DNA of 64,000 nucleotides, from NCBI GenBank assembly GCA_945952415.1, contig CAMFIF010000003.1:186001-250000 (forward strand), given 5' to 3'. Made by a program: the position numbers and the translations under genes. This document shows positions 9,753 to 19,134 of the stretch, piece after piece (the first letter of the stretch is position 1; every line of letters starts with the position of its first letter). Under the pieces are notes generated by a model that worked only from the letters and a program-made list of their open reading frames with translations, had not been told where the DNA came from and ran no database searches. The stretch is from an uncultured Rhizobium sp. Its GTDB lineage: Bacteria > Pseudomonadota > Alphaproteobacteria > Rhizobiales > Rhizobiaceae.

Positions 9753-12700
9753 GGCTCGACCGTCTCGACCTCACCCGCTATGGCAAGTTCACCGATGTGA
9801 CGCTGGATTTCGGCCGCCCGAAAGCCGGTTCACCCGATCTCACCCTCGTCTATGGCCTCAACGAAGCGGGCAAATCCACCGCCTTTTCCGGCTTTCTCGA
9901 TCTCCTCTTCGGCATTCCCGAACGCAGCGACTACGGCTTTCTGCACGCGCTCAATGCGCTTCAGATAGGCGGCCTCCTGACCTTCGACGGTCAGACGCAT
10001 CATCTCGTGCGCCTGAAGAAGCGCGGTGCCTCGCTTGTCGACGGGGACGGCCAGCCGGTCAACGAAGCGCTGCTTTCGGCAGCCCTCGGCGGCATCAGCC
10101 AGAAGGCCTACCGCACCATGTTCTCGCTGGACGACCAGTCGCTCCGGGAAGGCGGCAAATCGATCCTGCAGAGCGAGGGCGATCTGGGCGAGCTGCTTTT
10201 TTCCGCCAGTTCCGGTCTGGCCGATCTCAGCCGGGCGCTGGCTGCGATCCAGGAAGAGGCCGAGGCGATCCATAAGCGCCGTGGCCAGAAGACGGAGCTT
10301 GCGGCCCTGAAGCGGGAACTGGACCAGCTGAAGGAAAAGCGCGCCGAAATCGATACGCAGGCCCTCGCATTTTCCCGCCTGGTGGAGGCCGCGCGCCAGG
10401 CGGAAGCCGCTTTCCGCACCGCCGAAGATGCGCTCGGTGCCGCCCGGAGCGAGGAGGTACGGCTTTCGAACCTCGTCACGGCCCTGCCGCTCGCCCGCGA
10501 GAGAGCGCGGCTTCTGGAGGCGCTTCAGCCGCTCTCCGACCTGCCGCGACCGCCCCGCACCCATCTGGAAAGCCTGCCAACCCTCATCCGCGACGAGACC
10601 CGGCTGGAGACCGCACTCTCCACCCTTCGCGCCCGGCTGCGGGCCCTGGACGAGGAGGCGGAAGCCGGGATGCCGGAAGCGCTTCCCCCCGGCATGGAGG
10701 CACGGCTACAGGCGCTTGAAGATGCCCGTGCGCGCCACCGCACGGCCCTTTCCGACCTGCCCCGGCGGCGCCAGTCGCTTCTGGTGGAAGAGGCGGCCCT
10801 CGGTCTTCTCCTGCGCACCCTCGGCAAGCAGGATCACGACAAGCCGGAAAGCCTCGTGATGGAGGCGTCGCTCACGGCCCGCTTCCGCGATCTGATTGCC
10901 GAAAAATCCGGCATAGAAACGGCCCTCGCCAGGAGCCTGCGCGAGCGGGAAAGGGCGGAGGAAAATCTCGCCCGGCTGAAGGCCGAACGGGAGGCGCTCG
11001 GCGATCCCGTGTCGCCCGCCCGCATGCTGCGGCTGGCAGCTGCGCTCGAAGGCCTGGCGAACCGCGGCGAGCCCGCCCGCCTCGATGCCGAGGAGCGGCA
11101 GGCGGAACGGTTCGCGCGCGAACTGGAGGATGCCCTTCAGCCCCTGCGCCGCCTGATCGGCAGCGCCGATGCGCTGCCCGCCCTTGTTCTGCCGGACCGC
11201 CGCCAGATGGAAAGCTGGCGCGACAGCGCGGCCCGTTTGCAGACCCGCCGCCTGCGCCATCAGGATGCCATCGAGGCGCTTGAAGAGCGGATCGTCGCAA
11301 GCGGCGAGCGCCTGCGCGCCGCCCGCGCGGCGGACGTGCCGGACGACGAAAGTGCCGCACGAGCCCGCGCCGAGCGGGACCGTCTCTGGGAGAACCACCG
11401 GAATAGCCTGACGGCGGAAACGGCCGATGCGTTCGAATCCGCCCTTCGCCGCGATGACGGGGTGACCGCGGCCCGCCTCGCCCGCGCGGCCGACCTTGCC
11501 GAACTCGGCGAGATGAAGCGGCTGGTTGCGGCAGACCGGGATGCCCTTGCCCGCGAAGGAGAGCTGCTTGCCTCCCTCGAAGCGGAAGAAAGCGCCCTGC
11601 GGCAGGCGATTGCCGCCCTGATGCCGGAAGGCCTGCTGCGCGCCGACCTGCCGCTGGCCGAAGCCCTGACCGGCGCCGCCGCCCTCATCGAACGCCTGGC
11701 CGAGGCGCGGATGACCCGCGAGGCGCTGCTCGAAAGCCGCGAGCGGATCGCGGCACTGACCCGGGAGGCAACCGCCGGCACCGAAAGCCTGGCCGAGGCG
11801 CTGTCCGAGGCGGGCGAAACGGTCGATCCCGATGCAGGCCCCTCACTCCTGCGCCTGCGCGCCGAGGCCCTGCTGGACGGCTGGCGCCGCCAGGCAGCCG
11901 AAATCGACCGTCTTGCCCGGCGCGAGGCGGAACTTGAGGCGGAAAGCGCCGAGCGCCGCCGCGACCATGCGGAAGCGGAAGCCGCCGCCGAACGCTTCTC
12001 CCGCAACTGGCAGGAGGCGATCGCCCGCAGCTGGTTCCTGCCGGACGCGACGCTTGCCGAGGTGCGCGCCCTGATCGACGCGCTGGCCGACCTCCCGGGC
12101 CGGATCGAAAAATGCGAGCAGCTGCGCCAGCGCATTCGCACCATGGAGGAAGACCAGCAGCATTATGCCACCGAGGTCGATGCGCTTCTCCGCCTGTGCG
12201 GGCTGGACCCGAAGGGCGAAATCGAGGAACGGGACCGGTCGCTGACCGCCCATCATTCCGATCTCCGCCGCCGCTCGGAAACCGCTGCGCGCCTTGCCCG
12301 CGAACGCGCCACCCTTGAGGAAGAGCGCCAGAGGCTCGAAGCGGAATGGACCGCCCACGGCCACAGGCGTGCCCAGCTTCTCGATGCGTTCGGCGCCGAG
12401 GATCTCGAAGAGGCGATCCGCCTTCTCGACCGCCTGGCGGAACGCGACCGGCTGGAGGAGCGGCAGCGCAGCATCGACCATCAGCTTCTTGATATCTCGG
12501 GAGCCGAAGACCTTGTCGCTGCCCTTGCCCGGCTCGACGGGCTCGACCGCGAGGAAACCGAGCGCCAGAGGGCGAAGGCGGCAGACCTTGTGGCGCTTCT
12601 GTCGGAGGAAAGCCGCGAACGCTATGGCGAGTGGACGCTCGCCCGCAACCGGCTGGATGCGGTGGGCGGCGACGGCGCGGTTGCCGCGCTGGAGGCGAAC

Positions 12701-13210
12701 CGGGCGACCCTGCTTCTGACCATCGAGGATCTCGGCTATCGCTATCTCAAGCTCCGCACCGGGGCCCTTGCCGCCGGAAGTGCGCTCGAACTCTACCGCG
12801 AAAAGCACCGCAGCGCGATGATGCGCCGGGCTTCGGATGCCTTCCGGCAGATCACCCGCGGCGATTATTCCGGGCTGACGGCCCGCGCCGACCGGGACCG
12901 GGAAACGCTGATCGGCCTGACCCGCGACGGCGGATCGCGGCTCACCGACGCCATGTCCACCGGCACCCGCTATCAGCTTTATCTTGCGCTCCGCTTGGCG
13001 GGCTATGAGGAGCTGGCCGCCCTTCGCCCGCCCGTGCCCTTCATTGCCGACGACATCATGGAAACCTTCGACGAGCCGCGCTCGGAAGAAGTGTTCCGGC
13101 TTTTCGGCGACATGGCGCGGATCGGCCAGGTGATCTATTTCACCCATCACCGCCACCTCTGCGACATCGCCCGCACCGTCGTGCCCGATGTCCGCATCAT
13201 CGTGCTCTGA
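9749..13210 (+). CDS. SMC-like AAA ATPase, YhaN/SbcC type
   Basis: A 1153-residue ATPase with Walker A GLNEAGKST at residues 36-44. A very long Arg/Glu/Ala-rich region (roughly 160-1000) is predicted by eye to be coiled coil, and the C-terminal block FIADDIMETFDEPR (about 1097-1110) is the Walker B/D-loop region. The architecture is that of RecN/SbcC/Rad50-like proteins. The length and the partner gene match YhaN, the ATPase of the YhaO nuclease. The pair probably forms a DNA end-processing complex. The coding sequence is extremely rich in acidic and Arg codons, producing long meaningless open frames on the other strand. Confidence 0.87.
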   Translation: MRLDRLDLTRYGKFTDVTLDFGRPKAGSPDLTLVYGLNEAGKSTAFSGFLDLLFGIPERSDYGFLHALNALQIGGLLTFDGQTHHLVRLKKRGASLVDGDGQPVNEALLSAALGGISQKAYRTMFSLDDQSLREGGKSILQSEGDLGELLFSASSGLADLSRALAAIQEEAEAIHKRRGQKTELAALKRELDQLKEKRAEIDTQALAFSRLVEAARQAEAAFRTAEDALGAARSEEVRLSNLVTALPLARERARLLEALQPLSDLPRPPRTHLESLPTLIRDETRLETALSTLRARLRALDEEAEAGMPEALPPGMEARLQALEDARARHRTALSDLPRRRQSLLVEEAALGLLLRTLGKQDHDKPESLVMEASLTARFRDLIAEKSGIETALARSLRERERAEENLARLKAEREALGDPVSPARMLRLAAALEGLANRGEPARLDAEERQAERFARELEDALQPLRRLIGSADALPALVLPDRRQMESWRDSAARLQTRRLRHQDAIEALEERIVASGERLRAARAADVPDDESAARARAERDRLWENHRNSLTAETADAFESALRRDDGVTAARLARAADLAELGEMKRLVAADRDALAREGELLASLEAEESALRQAIAALMPEGLLRADLPLAEALTGAAALIERLAEARMTREALLESRERIAALTREATAGTESLAEALSEAGETVDPDAGPSLLRLRAEALLDGWRRQAAEIDRLARREAELEAESAERRRDHAEAEAAAERFSRNWQEAIARSWFLPDATLAEVRALIDALADLPGRIEKCEQLRQRIRTMEEDQQHYATEVDALLRLCGLDPKGEIEERDRSLTAHHSDLRRRSETAARLARERATLEEERQRLEAEWTAHGHRRAQLLDAFGAEDLEEAIRLLDRLAERDRLEERQRSIDHQLLDISGAEDLVAALARLDGLDREETERQRAKAADLVALLSEESRERYGEWTLARNRLDAVGGDGAVAALEANRATLLLTIEDLGYRYLKLRTGALAAGSALELYREKHRSAMMRRASDAFRQITRGDYSGLTARADRDRETLIGLTRDGGSRLTDAMSTGTRYQLYLALRLAGYEELAALRPPVPFIADDIMETFDEPRSEEVFRLFGDMARIGQVIYFTHHRHLCDIARTVVPDVRIIVL

Positions 13211-13214
13211 TGCC

Positions 13215-13811
13215 ATGAAAAATGCCCTCGCTCCCCTCGCCGCCGCTCTCCTCGTTCTCACGCCCTCGCTGGTTCAGGCGGACTGGAAGCCGGTGGAGAA
13301 GATTGCGACCTACCGGGTGGCGGGCACGACCGGCATCGACCTCTACCGCTCCATCGGGCATCGCGGACCGATCGTCGGAAAAGACATCCGCGCCATCGCG
13401 CACACGAATTTCCGCCTCACCTGGAAACGGGACTACCAGAACCGGGGCACGGCCTGCGTGCTCGCAAGCGCCGTGCCGCGGCTGGTCATCACCTATACCC
13501 TGCCGGAAGCCGCCGAAAAGCTGCCGGAACCGCTGGCAACCCGGTGGAAGATCTTTCGCGACGGCATCGCCGCCCATGAACGGGTACACGGCGATCTGAT
13601 CAAGGACATGGTGCGGAAAATCGAGGCGGAGACGGTGGGCTTCACGCTCGATGACGACCCAGGCTGCAAGCGGATCTATGGCGTCATGGAAAAACGGCTC
13701 GGCGCCCTCTCCAAAGCGCAGCAGGAGGCGAGCAACGCCTTCGACCGCACCGAAATGGCACCGGGCGGAACGATCGAGAAACTGGTGCTTGCGCTGGTCA
13801 ATGGCGGCTAG
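13215..13811 (+). CDS. Exported DUF922 family putative zinc protease
   Basis: A 198-residue protein with a signal peptide (hydrophobic ALAPLAAALLVLTPSLVQA, cleaved about residue 22). The mature part has the DUF922 pattern: YRVAGTTG near the start, a Trp-rich strand NFRLTWKRDY, and a zinc-protease motif HERVH at residues 121-125 followed by GDL. Proteins of this family are predicted secreted zinc-dependent proteases of unknown target. The ATG is five bases after the last coding base of the YhaN-like gene, so it may be co-transcribed, although the functions look unrelated. Its stop is six bases from the convergent lyase gene. Confidence 0.78.
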   Translation: MKNALAPLAAALLVLTPSLVQADWKPVEKIATYRVAGTTGIDLYRSIGHRGPIVGKDIRAIAHTNFRLTWKRDYQNRGTACVLASAVPRLVITYTLPEAAEKLPEPLATRWKIFRDGIAAHERVHGDLIKDMVRKIEAETVGFTLDDDPGCKRIYGVMEKRLGALSKAQQEASNAFDRTEMAPGGTIEKLVLALVNGG

Positions 13812-13817
13812 GCCGGC

Positions 13818-15314
13818 TCAGCCCTCCGCCGCCGGCGGATCGATCCCCTCGATCAGCGCCTTCAGCGCCTCCATGTCCCGGTAAAGCGGCCGGTCGTCGT
13901 GATAGGGCGGGACACAGGCCCGCACCATCGCATGGATCGCCTCCGTGCCCGGCGCCCGCGGTGCTTCCCGCGCCACCCAGTCGCTGGCCTGGGCGGCGGC
14001 CATCAGCTCGATGGCGAGGATCTGGAAACCGTTATCGATGATCGACAGGCATTTCAGCGCCGCCGGGGTCGGATGGGCGAGAAAATCCTCCTGCAGGCCG
14101 GATGTCACCCCGCCATCCAGGGAGGCGGGCTGGGCAAGCCTACGGTTTTCCGCCGCCAGGCCCGCAGCGGTATATTGGGCGATCATGAAGCCCGAATGGC
14201 TGCCGGCATCGGTGGCGAGAAAGGCGGGAAGACCGCTGACGAGGGGATTGACGAGACGGTCCATCCGCCGCTCGCTGATCTGGGAAAGCTGGGCAAGGGC
14301 GAGGGAAAAACCGTCAAGCGCCAGCGCGAGATGCGGCGCCACCGCATGGGCCTCGGAGGTGACGACCGGCTCATCGGGCGTGCCCGACAGAGCCGGATTG
14401 TCGGTGACGGAGGCGAGCTCCTGGTCGACCACGCGGCCCGCAACCTCGAAACCATCGCGCGCTGCGCCATGCATGTGCGGTATGGAGCGGATGGACAGCG
14501 CATCCTGCGTGCGCCGCCCGCTGGAAAGCGCCACCTGACCGCTGCCGGAAAGCCGGGCGCGCAGCGAAGCAGCAACCTGTTCCATGCCGGAAGACGGGCG
14601 AAGTGCCGTCACCTCCGCGCCGAAGGCCGGCAGCTGGCACCCGAGCGCTTCGGCCGAGAGCGCCGCCACCGCATCCGCCCAGTCGAGAAGGCGGCGGGCC
14701 CGGTGAAGGGCAAGCGCAGCCAGACCCGTGGCGCAGGCAGATCCGTTGACGAGGCTCAGGCCCTCCTTTGCTCGGAGCGTCAGCGGCGCAAGGCCGATGG
14801 CGTCGAGCGCCTCCGCCCCCGGAAGCCTCTCGCCCCGAACTATTGCGCTGCCTTCACCGATGAGGAGAAGTGCAATCGCCGCATTGTGAACGAGATAGCC
14901 GACCGAGCCCTTCGAAGGCACTTCCGGCACCAGGTGATGGTCGAGAAAGGCGAGATAGGTGCGGACGATCTCCGGCCGGATGCCCGAATGGCCATGGGCG
15001 AAATTGGCAATCTGCGCCGCGATGATCGCTCTGACCGCCTCTTCCGGAAGCCGCGGCCCGACCGAGGCCGCATGGCTGAGCAGGATATTGCGGGAAAGCG
15101 CCGCCTGCGCATCGCGACTGACGACCATATCGGAGAGCGCGCCGACACCGGTATTGATGCCATAGGCCCTGACGCCGCTGGCTACGATCCGCTCCACGAT
15201 GGCGGCAGCGCCTTCGATACGCGAGAAGGCGGCCTCGGTCAGCGCGAGCCTCTCCCCGGTCGCCACTCGACCCACCTCCCGCCAGCCAAGCCCACCATCC
15301 AGAATGACCGTCAT
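13818..15314 (-). CDS. Aromatic amino acid ammonia-lyase homologue lacking the MIO triad (HutH-like)
   Basis: A 498-residue protein clearly of the histidine/phenylalanine ammonia-lyase superfamily. It has YGINTGVG (residues 51-58, keeping the catalytic Tyr), an NGS segment, QDALSIRSIPHMHG, SERRMDRLVNPLVSGLPAF, SGFMIAQ and TSGLQEDF. The family normally reads GSVGASGDLAPL, in which Ala-Ser-Gly cyclises to the MIO electrophile. Here residues 136-146 read GSVGYLVHNAA, so the triad is replaced by Tyr-Leu-Val. The protein should not form MIO and is unlikely to be an ordinary ammonia-lyase. GGGGGAGA precedes the ATG. It lies 84 bp downstream of a DMT transporter gene on the same strand; no other hut genes are nearby. 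Confidence 0.85.
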   Translation of the reverse strand: MTVILDGGLGWREVGRVATGERLALTEAAFSRIEGAAAIVERIVASGVRAYGINTGVGALSDMVVSRDAQAALSRNILLSHAASVGPRLPEEAVRAIIAAQIANFAHGHSGIRPEIVRTYLAFLDHHLVPEVPSKGSVGYLVHNAAIALLLIGEGSAIVRGERLPGAEALDAIGLAPLTLRAKEGLSLVNGSACATGLAALALHRARRLLDWADAVAALSAEALGCQLPAFGAEVTALRPSSGMEQVAASLRARLSGSGQVALSSGRRTQDALSIRSIPHMHGAARDGFEVAGRVVDQELASVTDNPALSGTPDEPVVTSEAHAVAPHLALALDGFSLALAQLSQISERRMDRLVNPLVSGLPAFLATDAGSHSGFMIAQYTAAGLAAENRRLAQPASLDGGVTSGLQEDFLAHPTPAALKCLSIIDNGFQILAIELMAAAQASDWVAREAPRAPGTEAIHAMVRACVPPYHDDRPLYRDMEALKALIEGIDPPAAEG

Positions 15315-15398
15315 GCCCTGTCTCCCCCTATGGAGCCGACAGACTAGCGAATGGCGGCGAAACGGCCAGTGCCAATTGCGACGGGCCTTGCCGCCCGA

Positions 15399-16289
15399 TC
15401 AGACCGCCTTGCGGGCGATGAGAATGCCGGCCAGCACGCCAGCGCCGCCGAGAATGCCGTTCCAGCCGAGCGGCTCGTGAAGCAGCACCACGCCCAGAAT
15501 GGCCGCGACCACCGGCTGGAGCAGCAGCGTGAGCGAGGAAAAGGCGGTGGGCAGATAGGCCAGCGCATAGATGATCGAGGCCTGCCCGCCCACATGGCTG
15601 ATCATCGAAAGACCGGTCACCGTTGCCCAGCCGGCAAGCGAATGGGGCATGAAGACCGCCTCGGTCATCATCGAAACGGGTAGGATCGTCAGCGCCGCCA
15701 CGCCGCTGTTCCAGATCATCACCTGCAGCGTGGTGAAGCGGTTGCGCGCCGCCCCGAGAGTCAGCATGTAGCCCGCATAGAAGAGGGCGCCGAGGATGGC
15801 GAAGAGATCGCCGAGCCAGTGGCCGCCGCCAAAACCATTGGCACCGCCGCTCTTCAGCACCACCACGCCGAGAATGGCAATCGCAAGCCCGACGAGAAAG
15901 CGCCGCGTGATATCGGCGCCGAAGAACAGCCAGGAGGCAAAGGTGACGAAGACGGGCGAGAGATTGACGAGCAGCGTGGCATTGGCAACGCTGGTCATCC
16001 GGATGGACAGATGCCACAGGGCAAGATCGGCCGCCAGGAACAGGCCGGGCAAGGCAAGCCGCGCGAGATCCGCCGCACTCTTCGGCAGGCCGAGCGCCGC
16101 CCGCTCCCGGAAAAGGGCGAAGAGAAGAAAGGGAACGAGGCTGAGCGCGGTGCGCCAGAAGGCGGTCGCCATCGGATCCACCTCAGAAAGCCGGACAAAG
16201 ATGGGCGAGCCGCCGATCGCAATGCCGCCCGCGAAAAGAGCGATGAGCGGAAGCTGCCTGTCGGCTGCGGAAAAGCGCTGGCTGTTCAT
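15399..16289 (-). CDS. DMT superfamily (EamA) inner-membrane transporter
   Basis: A 296-residue membrane protein with ten hydrophobic segments arranged as two EamA repeats. The first repeat has FWRTALSLVPFLLFAL and the second WNSGVAALTILPV, and the end is LHEPLGWNGILGG followed by a basic tail, typical of drug/metabolite exporters. It probably moves a small metabolite or amino acid across the inner membrane. It is followed by the MIO-less lyase homologue on the same strand; shared transcription is possible and might link the lyase-like protein to a metabolite, but this is inference. Confidence 0.85.
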   Translation of the reverse strand: MNSQRFSAADRQLPLIALFAGGIAIGGSPIFVRLSEVDPMATAFWRTALSLVPFLLFALFRERAALGLPKSAADLARLALPGLFLAADLALWHLSIRMTSVANATLLVNLSPVFVTFASWLFFGADITRRFLVGLAIAILGVVVLKSGGANGFGGGHWLGDLFAILGALFYAGYMLTLGAARNRFTTLQVMIWNSGVAALTILPVSMMTEAVFMPHSLAGWATVTGLSMISHVGGQASIIYALAYLPTAFSSLTLLLQPVVAAILGVVLLHEPLGWNGILGGAGVLAGILIARKAV

Positions 16290-16478
16290 GAAAGGTCCGT
16301 CCGGAATCGATGGGAAGCAGAAAGGCGGTGAATATCGCCTCTCCGGCGCCCTTCTATCGCGTGGGCAGGCCGGTGAAAACCATGAAAAGGCAGGGATTGG
16401 TACGCCGGTCGGAGATTATCCGCCCCTCTCCTCCGCGAAGGCGCTGACCCCGGGGAATTTATAGGATAGGATGGTGAT

Positions 16479-17636
16479 ATGGACACTCACGCCCAGGATT
16501 CCTTCTTCCAGAGCCTTCCGGTCTTTGCCGATTTCGATGGCGTGACCCGGGATGCCAATTACACGCCGCTTCCTGCCGAATGGTGGCTGGCCATCGCCGA
16601 TATCGTCGATTCCACCCGCGCGATCGAAAGCGGGCGCTACAAGGCGGTGAACATGGCGGGCGCAAGCGTGATTTCCGCCGTGATGAATGCGGCCGGCGAA
16701 CATGACCTGCCCTTCGTCTTCGGCGGTGACGGCGCGGCCGTCGCCGTTCCGCCGGCCATGGCCGGGGCTGCCCGCCAGGCGCTGGCCGAAACCCGCGACT
16801 GGGTGAAGGCCAATATGGATCTCGTGCTCCGCGTCGCGCTCGTGCCGCTTTCCGATATCCGCGCCGCCGGCCATGATATCAGGGTCGGCCGTTTCCGCGC
16901 CAGCGAGCAGGTCAGCTATGCCATGTTCTCGGGTGGCGGCGTGCATTGGGCCGAGCAGCAGATGAAGGCCGGCCATTACGGCATTGCCGCCGACCCCTCC
17001 TCCGGGCAACCCGACTTGACCGGTCTTTCCTGCCGCTGGAACCCCGTTCGATCCCGCAACGGGCTGATCGTCTCGATCATCGCCCTGCCCGTGCCGGAGA
17101 GTGACGCAACCGCCTTCCAGAAACTGGTCAGCGACGTGGTGGCGCTCTCGGGCGACGGGGACAGGAACGGCCATCCGCTCCCCAAGGAAGGGCCGCCGGT
17201 CAACCTTTCGCCGGGCGCCTGCCGGGTGGAACTGCGCGCCGTGCCGCCCGGCCTGCCGCGCCTGAAGAAGGCATTTCGCGTGGCCTTCGAGGTGGTGATG
17301 ATCTCGCTGCTCACCCGCTTCAATCGCAAGGCCGGCAGTTTCGATCCCCGGCTCTACCGCGAGGATGTCTCCGCCAACAGCGATTTCCGCAAATATGAAG
17401 ACGGTCTGAAGATGACTGTCGATATCGACAGGGCAAGGCTCGATCTCATCCGCGCCCGCCTGGCGGAGGGCGAACGCCAGGGCATCTGCCACTATGGCAT
17501 CCACGAGCAGGAAACCGCGCTGGTCACCTGCCTCGTTCCCACCCCGATGAGCCGCGATCACATGCATTTCATCGATGGCGGCTCCGGTGGCTATGCCATG
17601 GCCGCCGCCCGGCTGAAGCGACAGGCCGCCGCCTGA
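16479..17636 (+). CDS. DUF3095 family protein with nucleotidyl-cyclase-like fold
   Basis: A 385-residue protein of the DUF3095 family. The N-terminal third resembles a class III nucleotidyl cyclase: AIADIVDSTRAIESG (about residues 39-53) and FVFGGDGAAVAVP (about 75-87) place two Asp residues where cyclases bind two metals. The rest (GLSCRWNPV, LLTRFNRKAGSFD and a C-terminal region ending near HIDGGSGGYA-like sequence) is characteristic of DUF3095. The activity is unknown. A canonical cyclase gene follows 145 bp downstream, so the two may act together. GGATGGTGAT is a plausible ribosome site before the ATG. Confidence 0.8.
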   Translation: MDTHAQDSFFQSLPVFADFDGVTRDANYTPLPAEWWLAIADIVDSTRAIESGRYKAVNMAGASVISAVMNAAGEHDLPFVFGGDGAAVAVPPAMAGAARQALAETRDWVKANMDLVLRVALVPLSDIRAAGHDIRVGRFRASEQVSYAMFSGGGVHWAEQQMKAGHYGIAADPSSGQPDLTGLSCRWNPVRSRNGLIVSIIALPVPESDATAFQKLVSDVVALSGDGDRNGHPLPKEGPPVNLSPGACRVELRAVPPGLPRLKKAFRVAFEVVMISLLTRFNRKAGSFDPRLYREDVSANSDFRKYEDGLKMTVDIDRARLDLIRARLAEGERQGICHYGIHEQETALVTCLVPTPMSRDHMHFIDGGSGGYAMAAARLKRQAAA

Positions 17637-17781
17637 GCGGCGTCACGCCCCGCTGAAAATCGCGTAGGTGTAACAAACAACCTTGATAGGGAATACTTCG
17701 CTTTCTACATGTATCAGGATGATGTCGCGGTTCACATAATGCACGCCGCGAAGCCCCTCTCCGCTCCGGAATGTCCGCCCC

Positions 17782-19134
17782 ATGAAGATTGCCCACCGCG
17801 CGCCCGTATCCGATACGCTTCTCGATGGGGTCTCGACCTGGCTGCAGCAGGCGGCATTGAACGGGGAAAGCCTGGAGGTTCTGGTCCAGGGCTTCTGCGA
17901 AAGGCTGGCGGCCTCGGGCCTGCCGCTCCTCAGGGTGCATCTCTCCTTTTCCGTGCTCCATCCGCTCTATGATGCGGTCGGTTTCACTTGGAAGCGCAGC
18001 GAGGGCACGACCGTCGAGGGCTATCGCGCGGAGCGCGATCCGGATGACAAGGACCGCTTCCTGAAAAGCCCCTATTACTATCTGCTGAGCCACAATCTCA
18101 GCCATATCCGCCGCCACATCACGCCGGAAACGCCGGACGAGTTTCCGGTTTTCCCGGAACTGAAGCGCATGGGCGTGACCGATTACCTCGCCTTCGTGCA
18201 GTCCTTCGGCAAGGATACCAAGCAGGGCATGATCGGCTCCTGGGCAACCGATGCGCCCGGCGGCTTCGACGATGCGGTGATTGCGGCGCTCCTGCGCATC
18301 CAGACCCATCTGGCGGTCGCCGCCAAGATGGCGGTGCTGGGCAAGCTCGCCAACAACATGCTCACCACCTATCTCGGCGGCAATGCCGGACAGCGCGTGC
18401 TCTCCGGCCAGATCCGGCGGGGCGATGGCGAGAGCATCCGCGCCGCGCTCGTCATGGTGGACATGCGTGATTCCACCCTTCTCGCCGAGAGGGAGGGGCG
18501 GCAGGTCTATATCGACACGCTGAACCAGTTCTTCGATGCGGTTGCCCTGCCCTTCAACCGCAATGGCGGCGAGATCCTGAGCTTCGTCGGCGATGGCTTC
18601 CTGGCGATCTATCCCTGCGGTCGCCATCGCGAACCGTCGGAATCGGCCGCCCAATCCGCCATGACAGCCGCGCGCCAGGCGGTGAACCGCATGCAGGAAC
18701 TGAACCGGAGCCGGTCCAAGCAATCGCTGGGTGCAGTGCGTTACGGCATAGGCCTGCATATGGGCAATGTCATGTTCGGCAATGTCGGGCTGAAGGACCG
18801 CCTGACCTTCTCGGCCTTCGGTGCCTCGGTGAACGAGGTTCACCGCCTGCAGGGCCTGACGAAGAAATATGCCAAGCCGGTGCTCGCCAGTGCCGCCTTC
18901 GTGAATTATTGCGGCGGAAGCTGGCTGAATGTGGGCGTGGAGGAATTGCGGGGCGTGCGCTCCAAGGTCAAGGTTCTCGAACCGACCGAAGATCACATGC
19001 AGCTCGATCATTACGAGGTGATCGAAAGCCGCTCGCTGGAGGCCCGTTCCGAAGCCGAACAGGTCATGCTGCTCTACCAGAGTGCCGAACGCGCCAACGA
19101 ACAGAAAACGCCCTGGAACCGTCTCCTGCCATGA
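17782..19134 (+). CDS. Class III adenylate/guanylate cyclase
   Basis: A 450-residue protein with a ~200-residue N-terminal region of unknown function (perhaps sensory and GAF-like) and a C-terminal class III cyclase domain from about residue 220. Visible catalytic elements are VMVDMRDSTLLAE (first metal Asp), FVGDGFLAIYP (second metal Asp) and GIGLHMGNVMFGNVG. No membrane segment is seen, so it is probably cytoplasmic. It should make cAMP or cGMP. Its stop overlaps the ATG of an exported polysaccharide-lyase-like gene (ATGA), linking signal production to envelope polysaccharide. A cyclic-nucleotide-binding protein lies in the same gene direction at 32.9 kb. Confidence 0.85.
   Translation: MKIAHRAPVSDTLLDGVSTWLQQAALNGESLEVLVQGFCERLAASGLPLLRVHLSFSVLHPLYDAVGFTWKRSEGTTVEGYRAERDPDDKDRFLKSPYYYLLSHNLSHIRRHITPETPDEFPVFPELKRMGVTDYLAFVQSFGKDTKQGMIGSWATDAPGGFDDAVIAALLRIQTHLAVAAKMAVLGKLANNMLTTYLGGNAGQRVLSGQIRRGDGESIRAALVMVDMRDSTLLAEREGRQVYIDTLNQFFDAVALPFNRNGGEILSFVGDGFLAIYPCGRHREPSESAAQSAMTAARQAVNRMQELNRSRSKQSLGAVRYGIGLHMGNVMFGNVGLKDRLTFSAFGASVNEVHRLQGLTKKYAKPVLASAAFVNYCGGSWLNVGVEELRGVRSKVKVLEPTEDHMQLDHYEVIESRSLEARSEAEQVMLLYQSAERANEQKTPWNRLLP

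Noticed and set aside
8493-13811. Nuclease plus SMC-like ATPase plus protease as an anti-phage defence system
   Set aside because: The first two match the housekeeping YhaO/YhaN repair pair, and the DUF922 protein has a signal peptide and acts outside the cytoplasm. No defence genes are nearby.
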